The position numbers and the translations under genes are program-made. A stretch of 13,565 nt of DNA, taken from the NCBI GenBank assembly GCA_014872655.1, contig WHHJ01000053.1, positions 1-13,565 of the forward strand, read 5' to 3'. This DNA is from Clostridia bacterium. GTDB lineage: Bacteria > Bacillota > Clostridia > Oscillospirales > UBA644. This document shows positions 6,685 to 13,565 of the stretch, one piece after another. Position 1 is the stretch's first letter; every line of letters starts with the position of its first letter. The notes beneath the pieces are model-generated. The model made no database searches. It was not told the origin of the DNA and saw only the letters and a program-made list of their open reading frames with translations.

Positions 6685-8274
6685 ATGGAAGTTTATAGAG
6701 TTGTGCGATACGCTAAATGTGTTATAATGTGTTTACTGTCTTTTTTGATTGCGTTTTCCTTTTTTCTTGAATCCTATGCACTGGGGCAGGATGAGGAAAG
6801 GTGCGCGGAAGTTTCTTCTTATGATGAGTTTATCTTATCGCTGAACCAAATACAAAGTACTGGTGGTACCATTGTTTTAACGCAGGATATTATTGTTCCT
6901 GTCGACGAGTCGTATGTTTATAATAATGGAAGGTGCCGTAAGGAGGTTGTCATTGAAACAAATGGGCACACCATTTATGTAGAGGGAATTCTCGAATTGT
7001 GGCCGTTTTTAACAGTGCGTGGAGATGACAGCCAAAAGGAACTGTTTCATGTTCATTCCGGAGGCACGTTGTGGCTTATCAGCATTTGCCTTGATGCCGG
7101 CGAAAACGGGGTTGCTGTTGTACAAGAGGAAGGGGCTTTTTTGGTTTACGGAAGTGAAGAGAATGAGAATATGGGCTTGCCTGCATTTTCTTGTACGGGG
7201 CAAATTATTTCTCCGCAAACAATAACGGCTGCCGCATATTGGCGCTATAATTGTGAAAAGTTGCCCGTTATCCGTATTCCAGACGGAACTGACTTTTCCG
7301 TTGATATGCTTCCTGATAAAGTCTTGTCCATTGTAAATCGAGATCATCAGGAATATGAAGAGGCGGTTGCTGTTGTTTGGGACGAGACGACGTTTCCTAT
7401 TAAGCACGAAAGGACTCTTGTTCAAGGAAAATTTGCAGACGGATATGCTCAATATGAGGACTATATACCGCAATGTCTCGTAGTTTGGGAATCAGATATA
7501 GGACCGTTTTTTTTGAATGTGTATCTGGAATCTGTAACCCAGCGGTATGACATGGTGTTTATGTATGGTGAATCGCCCCGATCGGGAACCATACATATTC
7601 AGTCGTCTGATGATGGTGAAAATTGGACCGATATTGTCGGCACGGATGGCTATGCTCCTATTGAAGTTGAGGAAGATAGTAATTTTTCTTGGATACTTTC
7701 CTATGAGCAATCGGACTCCGCACAAAAGCGGCCTACATACTATCGGTTATTGCAGGTTTCAAGTGACGGCACAGAGATTTATTCCGATGTTCTGGAATTA
7801 AAGGATGACTTTATTTTTACTGTAGCCGATATAGACGGTGGGCGAGGTGGTGAGGTTGGCCCAAATGAGGGGGAGAATTTGCTGCCTGATGACGCGCCAG
7901 AAGAGGATAAAGTAGATGAAACCTCGCCATCGGGAGTTCCAGATTCAGGATCAAATATAATATTGGATGAATGGAAAGATCAAAAGAATGAGACAACGGA
8001 GTCGGCGGGACGAAAGGATGTTGAGAATCCGAAGGAGTCTTTAGATACTAATGTTTCTTCGACTCCGGACAGTATATCATCGTCTCCGGAAGAAAATAAA
8101 ACCACCGAGCAGGCTGAAGAGACAGTGAAAACAAGCGATAAACAATCAGAATCTGTTAAAACGGACGGTGAAATTTTGGACAGTGCAAATGCCGAAAAAA
8201 TTGCCGGTATAGCGATTGTTGTGTGTATATTGGTTGGCTCTGTTGCATTTTTCGTCTTTAAAAGAAAAACTTAA
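6685..8274 (+). CDS. Membrane-anchored surface protein with beta-rich ectodomain and acidic stalk
   Basis: A 529-residue protein. The ATG at 6685 is supported by GAAAGGA seven nt upstream. The N-terminus has a basic stretch and a hydrophobic segment (about 11-30), then SYALG, a likely signal-peptidase site. Residues about 45-180 carry short beta repeats (TIVLTQDIIV, VVIETNGHTIYVEG, HVHSGGTLWLISI) resembling adhesin or pectate-lyase-like right-handed beta-helices. Residues about 270-372 look like a fibronectin or Ig-type sandwich (IHIQSSDDGENWTDI, YYRLLQVSSDG). Residues about 385-500 form a low-complexity Ser/Thr/Glu/Asp/Lys stalk, and 506-524 a final membrane helix followed by KRKT. There is no LPXTG motif, so it is membrane- rather than sortase-anchored. 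No enzymatic motif was recognised. It sits between a sensor kinase and its probable regulator, so it may be their accessory sensor, their target or simply an adhesin. A terminator follows. Confidence 0.85.
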   Translation: MEVYRVVRYAKCVIMCLLSFLIAFSFFLESYALGQDEERCAEVSSYDEFILSLNQIQSTGGTIVLTQDIIVPVDESYVYNNGRCRKEVVIETNGHTIYVEGILELWPFLTVRGDDSQKELFHVHSGGTLWLISICLDAGENGVAVVQEEGAFLVYGSEENENMGLPAFSCTGQIISPQTITAAAYWRYNCEKLPVIRIPDGTDFSVDMLPDKVLSIVNRDHQEYEEAVAVVWDETTFPIKHERTLVQGKFADGYAQYEDYIPQCLVVWESDIGPFFLNVYLESVTQRYDMVFMYGESPRSGTIHIQSSDDGENWTDIVGTDGYAPIEVEEDSNFSWILSYEQSDSAQKRPTYYRLLQVSSDGTEIYSDVLELKDDFIFTVADIDGGRGGEVGPNEGENLLPDDAPEEDKVDETSPSGVPDSGSNIILDEWKDQKNETTESAGRKDVENPKESLDTNVSSTPDSISSSPEENKTTEQAEETVKTSDKQSESVKTDGEILDSANAEKIAGIAIVVCILVGSVAFFVFKRKT

Positions 8275-8292
8275 ATGAATAAAAATCGAATG

Positions 8293-8333
8293 ATATCGGC
8301 TTTTACGATAATGTAGAAGTCGATATTTTTTTA
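8293..8333 (+). terminator. Intrinsic terminator of the surface-protein gene
   Basis: A 14-bp stem, ATATCGGCTTTTAC (8293-8306) with GTAGAAGTCGATAT (8313-8326, two G-U pairs), has a 6-nt loop and ends in a run of T (8326-8332). It lies between two convergent genes. The minus-strand side has only a modest T-rich tail (TCATTCGATTTTTA), so bidirectional use is possible but unproven. Confidence 0.8.
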
Positions 8334-8384
8334 TTTGATTTACAAAATTTATTAAGCATGATCAGAATCTTCTTGGCCTGCTTT

Positions 8385-9074
8385 CTACGCTTGTGACTCA
8401 TCTGAGGTGAAATAATATCCTTTACGTGAAACGGTTCGTATGTACTGCTTGCCATCACAGAGCTGGGCCAATTTTTGTCGGACGGTTGCTACAGCCACTT
8501 GCAGATTATGGCGGCTTTTCACAATAGGTTCTTTCCATATCTGGTCATAGATTTGTTCGTAGGAAAATACTTTTTCGGGATTTCTGGCCATTAATGCGAT
8601 AATATCAAACTGCAGAGCAGAAAACTCGCCCGGCTTTTCTTTGTATGTGATCATTCTTCGGTTTTCATCAATACATAAGTTTCCGAACCGCATGACTTCC
8701 GAAAAGAAGACCTGTTCGTTTTTTCGGATTCTGGCTTCGATGCGTAACTCTAGTTCAAAAATATCATAAGGTTTGGCAAGAAAATCATCGCCTCCTGCCT
8801 GAAAACTGGCAATACGGTTTTTAGTATCTGTTAGGCCAGAAAGAAAAATAATAGGCGTCCCACTGAGATTCCGGATTTTTTGACAAACTTCAAATCCAGT
8901 CATGTCTGGCATATCAATGTCTAAAATGATGCAGTCTATCGCCGTGGAAGATAAAAGCGAAAGTGCATCATCCGGCTTGACTACACAAAAAACTTTGTAA
9001 TTTTTTTTGCCAAAATACAGTTGGTTGCTTTGTAAAAAGTCTATGTCATCGTCGATGAATAGAAGTTTTTTCAT
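8385..9074 (-). CDS. OmpR/PhoB-family response regulator
   Basis: A 229-residue two-domain regulator. The receiver domain (1-120) has the acidic pocket D8/D9, phospho-acceptor D52 in LDIDMPDMTG, switch residue S79 in PIIFLSG and K101 in AKPYD, so it looks phosphorylatable. The C-terminal winged helix (about 130-226) shows the trans_reg_C pattern, with a recognition helix around HNLQVAVATVRQKL and a wing ending in IRTVSRKGYYF. It should bind DNA as a dimer when phosphorylated. The start ATG at 9074 has AGGAGG at 9090-9095, about 15 nt away, a longer spacing than usual. The sensor kinase at 4661-6652 is the probable partner although a plus-strand gene separates them. Candidate targets are the adjacent surface-protein gene and the divergent sipW operon; no operator repeats were identified. 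Confidence 0.92.
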   Translation of the reverse strand: MKKLLFIDDDIDFLQSNQLYFGKKNYKVFCVVKPDDALSLLSSTAIDCIILDIDMPDMTGFEVCQKIRNLSGTPIIFLSGLTDTKNRIASFQAGGDDFLAKPYDIFELELRIEARIRKNEQVFFSEVMRFGNLCIDENRRMITYKEKPGEFSALQFDIIALMARNPEKVFSYEQIYDQIWKEPIVKSRHNLQVAVATVRQKLAQLCDGKQYIRTVSRKGYYFTSDESQA

Positions 9075-9121
9075 GGTATAAACTTTCTTCCTCCTATCTT
9101 TAGTGTGCTTTTATTATAGTT

Positions 9122-9130
9122 ATTATATCA
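9122..9130 (-). promoter_or_regulatory. Extended -10 promoter candidate for the response regulator
   Basis: Read on the minus strand this is TGA-TATAAT, a full extended -10 element about 48 bp before the regulator start codon. No convincing -35 box is visible. It shares the 335-bp divergent intergenic region with the sipW promoter candidate at 9232-9240. Confidence 0.5.
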
Positions 9131-9231
9131 CATTTTTGTTCCATTGAGGAGATATTCCATTTAAAAACATTAAAAAAAAATCAAGGGTTCGTCAATTCGC
9201 GGGGCAAATACTTTTAAATGCATTTTAGATA

Positions 9232-9240
9232 TGATACAAT
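9232..9240 (+). promoter_or_regulatory. Extended -10 promoter candidate for the sipW operon, with long leader
   Basis: TGA-TACAAT (TG 9232-9233, hexamer 9235-9240) with TTTTAA at 9212-9217 as a poor -35 at 17 bp. Transcription from here would give a leader of about 160 nt before the ATG at 9410. The leader contains competing short stems: AGCAAAA (9259-9265) can pair with TTTTGCT (9304-9310), while CAAAAGT (9261-9267) can pair with ACTTTTG (9295-9301). I do not recognise a known riboswitch. The rest of 9075-9409 holds no gene. Confidence 0.45.
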
Positions 9241-9409
9241 TTGCTCGAAGAGGTTTTTAGCAAAAGTTATAGGCTTAAACGTTCTCTATCCGACACTTTT
9301 GATTTTTGCTGATGCGTATAAAGGAATTAAGTTTTATGAAACAGTAAAAAAGTGGAATAGGGAATGTCGACAATAAGATTTCTGATTACTGCTTTGCAGG
9401 AGGCGAAAT

Positions 9410-10378
9410 ATGGAACAGAATGATTGTCAGAAGATGATAAATGAAAATTTGCGAATATCAGATATGCTTTTTTTGGAATATGCCGTTAAGAGATGTGCGA
9501 TGACTCTGTCCAAAGAAGAAATCCTTTCCTGCGCAGAACGGGTACTGACAGCGTCTGCGGAACAGCAAAACAATGAAAATCTGTTGGAATCTCAAGATGA
9601 AGCAGATTCTTTACAAACTGCGGTAGAAACAGATCTTTGTCTGCCGGCGGAAGATAGTTCGGAAGAGGATACATCTTCTTTATCGGCTAGGAGCCGGGAT
9701 GCACCTGTTGAAAAGTCTTCGGTTCCATCACAAAATCAGCAAAAGCCTAAAAAGAAGAAAACTTTATTTGGTGACTTGTTGTTTTACGCGGTCTTAATTG
9801 TTTTAATTGTGGGGACTGTGATTTTGACGGGCAGCGGTAAAGATGGCCCTCGTGTATTTGCCGGATTTACTGCGCAGACAGTGCTTACCAGTTCCATGGA
9901 AAGCGTATATCCGAAGGGAGCTCTGGTCATTTCCAGACATGTTGACCCGAATACGCTGGAGATCGGAGACGACATTACCTTTATGACCAGCGAGACGACC
10001 ACTATCACTCATCGAATTATTGGCATCGTAGAAAACTATGCCGATACAGGGCAGCGAGCCTTTCAGACCCAGGGGGTTATGAATCAGACTCCAGACAGTC
10101 AGCTTGTTCCTGCGGTCAATGTAGTGGGGAAAGTTGTATTTCACAGTTATGCCGCAGGAAAGGTTGTAGATTTTCTGAAAGGCTCTTGGCCTCTGTTGCT
10201 GTTTTTCCTTGTTGTGTTGGCTGTGCTTGTGCGTGTGCTGAAGTATATATACCGCAAGGACGATGGAAACTCTGACGGCTCAGAAAAACAGAAGAAACCA
10301 AAATTAAAAAGAGACAATCCGATTACTCGGCGGTTTTCTTTAAAAACAAAAACTATAAGGAGGAATGCTCAACAATGA
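9410..10378 (+). CDS. sipW: SipW-like (ER-type) signal peptidase I with N-terminal cytosolic extension
   Basis: A 322-residue membrane protease expected to cleave SipW-dependent signal peptides such as the one encoded next door. The catalytic region spans two membrane helices (about 122-140 and 260-278). Ser162 in TSSMESVYPKGA is the nucleophile and His201 in THRIIGI the base; His rather than Lys marks the SipW/ER-type Ser-His class. RAFQTQGVMNQTPDSQLVP (about 216-234) matches the conserved region after the catalytic His. The start at 9410 is fixed by AGGAGG at 9398-9403. Bacillus SipW is about 190 residues; here about 115 extra N-terminal residues precede the first membrane helix: a helical segment (about 1-50), then an acidic Ser/Glu-rich and a KKKK-containing linker. 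A basic C-terminal tail of about 40 residues follows the last helix. The stop overlaps the next start (ATGA), so the two genes are translationally coupled. Confidence 0.9.
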   Translation: MEQNDCQKMINENLRISDMLFLEYAVKRCAMTLSKEEILSCAERVLTASAEQQNNENLLESQDEADSLQTAVETDLCLPAEDSSEEDTSSLSARSRDAPVEKSSVPSQNQQKPKKKKTLFGDLLFYAVLIVLIVGTVILTGSGKDGPRVFAGFTAQTVLTSSMESVYPKGALVISRHVDPNTLEIGDDITFMTSETTTITHRIIGIVENYADTGQRAFQTQGVMNQTPDSQLVPAVNVVGKVVFHSYAAGKVVDFLKGSWPLLLFFLVVLAVLVRVLKYIYRKDDGNSDGSEKQKKPKLKRDNPITRRFSLKTKTIRRNAQQ

Positions 10379-13300
10379 CAAGTAAACGAAAAAAGACGCT
10401 GACATCTGTGGGTGCGGTTGCTATGGCCGCTGTAATCGCGCTGGGTGGAACCTTTGCATGGCAATCTATCAGCCAGCAGGCGCTCAACGAAGCGACGGCT
10501 ATTGTGAACCCTGGCGGTCGTCTGCACGATGACTTTGACGGCAGCAACAAGGACGTGTACGTCGAAAACTTTACCGATGCAGTTGACGGAACGCCGATTT
10601 TCGCTCGTGTAAGATTAGACGAATACATGGAACTCGGCACAGGTGCCGGAACAGACCGAAATCTTGCGGAAGGCGAAGCTCTGACGGTATCCGGTTTGAC
10701 GGTTGTAGGGCAAGGATCTAAGATCAACGATAAGTCTACCTGGACTACTCGTAAGCCCGGAGGAGGTAGCGCCTTTGAAGAGTATTACACCTGGAACATG
10801 GAGGGCGGTAAAACCGTCTATATGCCCACTTTTAACAAAAATAAAGACAGTCTTAAGGCAGATGTCAACGGTACATATGACGGCAAGCCGGATACCGACA
10901 TCCCTTATGACGATTATGTAGCCTACACTGTGGACCAGCAGATCACGGCAGACGCCACCTATGATAACGACAACAACGATGTTGAAGATGACGGCGTCCG
11001 TATCGAGAGCGAGACCCACACCGCTGCCGAAACAATAAACGGGACCGTTATCACTATGGAAGAATGGGCGACCCGCTGGGCGGCATATCAGACCGCGTTA
11101 GAGGACAATCCTGAAGCGGATCCCGCAGACTATAATGTGAAAGGGAACTTCTGGGTCTGGGACGCCGACGGCTGGGCCTACTGGGCTAATCCTATTGAAC
11201 CCGGAACCGCCACCGGCCTGCTGTTGGACGGAATTGAACTTGTCAATCCACCCAGCGACAGCTTTTACTATGGTATCAATGTCGTCGGCCAGTTTGTAAC
11301 GGCGGATGACATCGGATATCTCAACGGCACCGGCTTCTATGACCGTTCGGCGGGACGTGTCCCCTCGGCCAATGCAGAGGATCTGCTGGAGCTGATCACC
11401 GGAACACCTATAGAGGTACCGCCCACGGAGGGCGAGATGGATGCTTCCACTTCTGACGAGATCCGGGATGCGGTTGTTATGGGCAATCAGTACAGCATCG
11501 TCACCATTGACGACTCCGAGTGGTATGTGCTAGCGGTGGATTATGACACCGACCGTGCGCTGATCCTTTCCCGCTATGTGCTGGAGGAGCGTGCTTTTGA
11601 TGCAGATGGGGGCGTTTACTGGAAGGACAGCGACCTGCGAACTTACTTAAATGACGAGTGGCTGAGCACGCAGAACGAACTGTACAACGCGGCGGTGGAA
11701 ACCACGCTGTATGACGTGGACAACACCGGCGTGCTGTCCACAACAAGCGACAAGGTATTCCTCCTTTCTGCGATGGATGTGTTCCATGACTACGACATAT
11801 ACGACCCGCGGCTTGCCACCTATTATGAATGGGACGGCACAGGCGAAGGGCAGGGCGACGTTTTGCCGGTGAATTTGCAGAAGGCCACCACGAAGGACGG
11901 GACAGAAACCGACTGGTGGACCCGCAGCTATGAACCGACCACGAGCACCCAAGGTACCCCTAACAGTGTAACCAGAGCGGCGGACGATGGAGCCAGCGGC
12001 TACAAAGCCCCGAGTCTCACCGCCGGCGTGCGCCCGGCTATGTGGATCCAGCTGGAAACCGACAAGACCCCCGCCGTTTCCGATACGCTGGACTTTGAAA
12101 CCTCAGCCGCCGTCAGAAACGCGGAAATCCAGAACGCGTCTACCCTGAGCGCCAATTCCTATGATACGGTACTTATTGACGGCGTGGAATGGTATGTCCT
12201 CAAGGTGCAGGACAACAAGGCGCTGCTGCTCTCCAAATACGCCGAATCCGAGGAAATGAATTTCATTGGTGAGAATAGAAGGGTGAGCGAGGAGCAGCGC
12301 CAGCGGTTCTTCCCAACTGCCAATAAAATAAAAGCAACCAGTACCTACGATGCCATTTGGGCGACCGGTGCGGTACACGATTATCTCAACGGTCAGTGGC
12401 TGTCCATGCACTCCACGCTGAGTGCTGCTGCGGCGGAGACGGAGATCAAAACCCGTTTCTATATCTATGACGATAACACGGAGTACTGGATCACCTCCAA
12501 CGATAAGGTGTTTGTCCTCTCCGAGGCGGATGTGTACGGCACAACCTTTGACGTGACCAAGGACACTTGGATGAATACGAATACGACGACAGCAAAGGCA
12601 GAGGAGTACACCCTGGAAACAGAGGGTATCATTCTGCCGGAAGCCCTGCGCAAGACATTTACCTACCGCAATACCAAGTCTGAGGCACATTGGCTCCTGC
12701 GCAACAGCCGGCACTATACAAGCGGCAGCGGCACAGCCGCTATGTCAGGTATTGCGGCGGTTGCGGGAGGTTCCATCGGCGCTTCCGACGGAACTGGAAA
12801 CTTAACTGTATTTAACTACCAGACTGCCAATGGATATTGCCGCCCGGCCGTGTGGGTGAACCTGAACCCCACCTATGCCTCCATCGATATTACCGCTCCG
12901 GCAGAAGCTGTGGAATATAACAGCAGCGCAGATCTGCCTGTGTCAGTCACTGTAAACGGCAGCCCGGTAACCTCTCCCGCTGTCAGCTGGACAATAAAAG
13001 GAGCTACCTCTGCAGACACAAAAATTACCGGAAACACTCTTTTCATCGGCGCAGACGAGCTGAACACCCGGCTTCAGGTCGAGGCTTCCTACATTGTTGA
13101 CGGGCAGACTATCACCGACACCATCTATGTCACGGTAAATCCCGCTCCTGCCCGGCTGAACGCCGTGGATTCCGCAGCCATTCGAGCGGCGGATATCTCC
13201 AAGAAGGGGCTGGACCTGCCGGCAGAATCCTATGACGTGATCAACTTTGACGGCTTGGACTTCTATGTCTTGGCTGTGGATGAGGAAAACGACCTGGCGC

Positions 13301-13565
13301 TGATTTTCTCGAAGGATATTGTTAAAACCGGTCGGATGGGCAACGATGGCTCAGCAAAATGGAATCATGTAGAATCGGTACGGGATACTCTGAACGGCAG
13401 CTGGCTGAATGCGCAGCCAACCCTGAGTCAGGTGGCACAGGAGACAGAGATTCGTTTCTACACATTAGGCAGCTACAGTTCTAGACCCCAACTGCAATCC
13501 AGCGTGGATACGGTCTTCATTCCCTCCTATGCCGATGTGGCCGGCCTGTCTGCTGTGGATCAGTC
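10375..13565 (+). CDS. Giant SipW-dependent secreted protein, TasA-like N-terminus plus DUF6273-like modules (3' end outside window)
   Basis: The frame is open from ATG 10375 (AGGAGGAATG just upstream) to the window edge, 1063 complete codons without a stop. The N-terminus KRKK, a hydrophobic core and LGGTFAW match the SipW-dependent signal peptide of TasA/CalY proteins, with cleavage expected near A28/W29. Residues about 29-360 form a TasA-like region (VYVENFTDAVDGTPIFARVRLDEYMELG; WVWDADGWAYWANPIEPGTATGLLLDGI; YYGINVVGQFVTA). Three DUF6273-like modules follow: about 368-562, 592-832 and 950 to the edge, each starting (W/F)YVL-x-V and continuing with ALL-L-S and an LN-x-x-WL motif. The first two close with GVRPAMW and CRPAVW. 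An Ig-like segment (about 833-922) separates modules two and three. It is probably a matrix, fibre or adhesin component matured by the upstream peptidase; that role is inferred. Its GC content is clearly higher than that of the peptidase gene. Confidence 0.9.
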   Translation, partial: MTSKRKKTLTSVGAVAMAAVIALGGTFAWQSISQQALNEATAIVNPGGRLHDDFDGSNKDVYVENFTDAVDGTPIFARVRLDEYMELGTGAGTDRNLAEGEALTVSGLTVVGQGSKINDKSTWTTRKPGGGSAFEEYYTWNMEGGKTVYMPTFNKNKDSLKADVNGTYDGKPDTDIPYDDYVAYTVDQQITADATYDNDNNDVEDDGVRIESETHTAAETINGTVITMEEWATRWAAYQTALEDNPEADPADYNVKGNFWVWDADGWAYWANPIEPGTATGLLLDGIELVNPPSDSFYYGINVVGQFVTADDIGYLNGTGFYDRSAGRVPSANAEDLLELITGTPIEVPPTEGEMDASTSDEIRDAVVMGNQYSIVTIDDSEWYVLAVDYDTDRALILSRYVLEERAFDADGGVYWKDSDLRTYLNDEWLSTQNELYNAAVETTLYDVDNTGVLSTTSDKVFLLSAMDVFHDYDIYDPRLATYYEWDGTGEGQGDVLPVNLQKATTKDGTETDWWTRSYEPTTSTQGTPNSVTRAADDGASGYKAPSLTAGVRPAMWIQLETDKTPAVSDTLDFETSAAVRNAEIQNASTLSANSYDTVLIDGVEWYVLKVQDNKALLLSKYAESEEMNFIGENRRVSEEQRQRFFPTANKIKATSTYDAIWATGAVHDYLNGQWLSMHSTLSAAAAETEIKTRFYIYDDNTEYWITSNDKVFVLSEADVYGTTFDVTKDTWMNTNTTTAKAEEYTLETEGIILPEALRKTFTYRNTKSEAHWLLRNSRHYTSGSGTAAMSGIAAVAGGSIGASDGTGNLTVFNYQTANGYCRPAVWVNLNPTYASIDITAPAEAVEYNSSADLPVSVTVNGSPVTSPAVSWTIKGATSADTKITGNTLFIGADELNTRLQVEASYIVDGQTITDTIYVTVNPAPARLNAVDSAAIRAADISKKGLDLPAESYDVINFDGLDFYVLAVDEENDLALIFSKDIVKTGRMGNDGSAKWNHVESVRDTLNGSWLNAQPTLSQVAQETEIRFYTLGSYSSRPQLQSSVDTVFIPSYADVAGLSAVDQ

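Noticed and set aside
6701..6728. TTGTGC - 16 bp - TATAAT inside the surface-protein gene
   Set aside because: It lies downstream of the well-supported start codon; the signal peptide needs the sequence upstream of it, so it is unlikely to be the gene's main promoter.
4661..9074. Genomic island or mobile element
   Set aside because: No integrase, transposase, direct repeats at tRNA ends or inverted terminal repeats were found around these genes.
10615..13067. Long minus-strand frames opposite the giant secreted protein
   Set aside because: They are antisense shadows of a GC-rich coding frame that is open through the whole region and has clear domain content on the plus strand.
11476..13565. 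Diversity-generating retroelement target
   Set aside because: The modules carry a closing RPA-x-W motif that recalled variable lectin-like proteins, but no reverse transcriptase, template repeat or adenine-biased variation can be seen in the window.

Overview
The window looks like a chromosomal segment of a low-to-moderate-GC Firmicute, most likely a gut-type Clostridia member (inferred, not proven). The pointers are strong purine-rich ribosome sites (AGGAGG/AAGGAG), TTGnnn/TATAAT and extended -10 promoters, tRNA genes with encoded CCA, a type I dockerin, a SipW-type signal peptidase with a TasA-like secreted substrate, and DUF6273-like modules. No phage, transposase, CRISPR array or rRNA was seen.

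Layout. (1) 1-805: a tRNA-Ser(GGA) with its own promoter, then about 430 bp without a gene that holds five hairpin-plus-T structures and a diverged duplicate of the tRNA 3' flank. (2) 824-3433: an exported modular protein with two near-identical PPC-like domains, a beta-helix-like region and a C-terminal dockerin. (3) 3602-4660: tRNA-Val(CAC) with promoter and terminator, a GNAT acetyltransferase, and about 310 bp with at most one doubtful small ORF. (4) 4661-9074: an interleaved signalling cluster. A 7TM-type sensor histidine kinase (minus) and an OmpR-family response regulator (minus) flank a plus-strand gene for a membrane-anchored surface protein; kinase and surface-protein start codons are only 32 bp apart. 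(5) 9410 to the window end: a SipW-like signal peptidase with an unusual N-terminal cytosolic extension, translationally coupled (ATGA overlap) to a gene of at least 1063 codons that runs off the window. That product has a SipW-dependent (TasA-type) signal peptide, a TasA-like N-terminal region and at least three DUF6273-like modules.

How the parts may work together. Regions 4 and 5 read as a cell-surface programme: the kinase would sense an envelope or extracellular cue and the regulator would control surface genes, probably including the adjacent surface protein and/or the divergently transcribed sipW operon. The peptidase would then mature the very large secreted protein as an extracellular matrix or adhesin component. 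Gene order, domains, start sites and the open frame are read directly from the sequence; the regulatory link and the matrix role are inference. The most noteworthy object is the sipW/giant-protein operon, whose second gene is also visibly GC-richer than the rest of the window.
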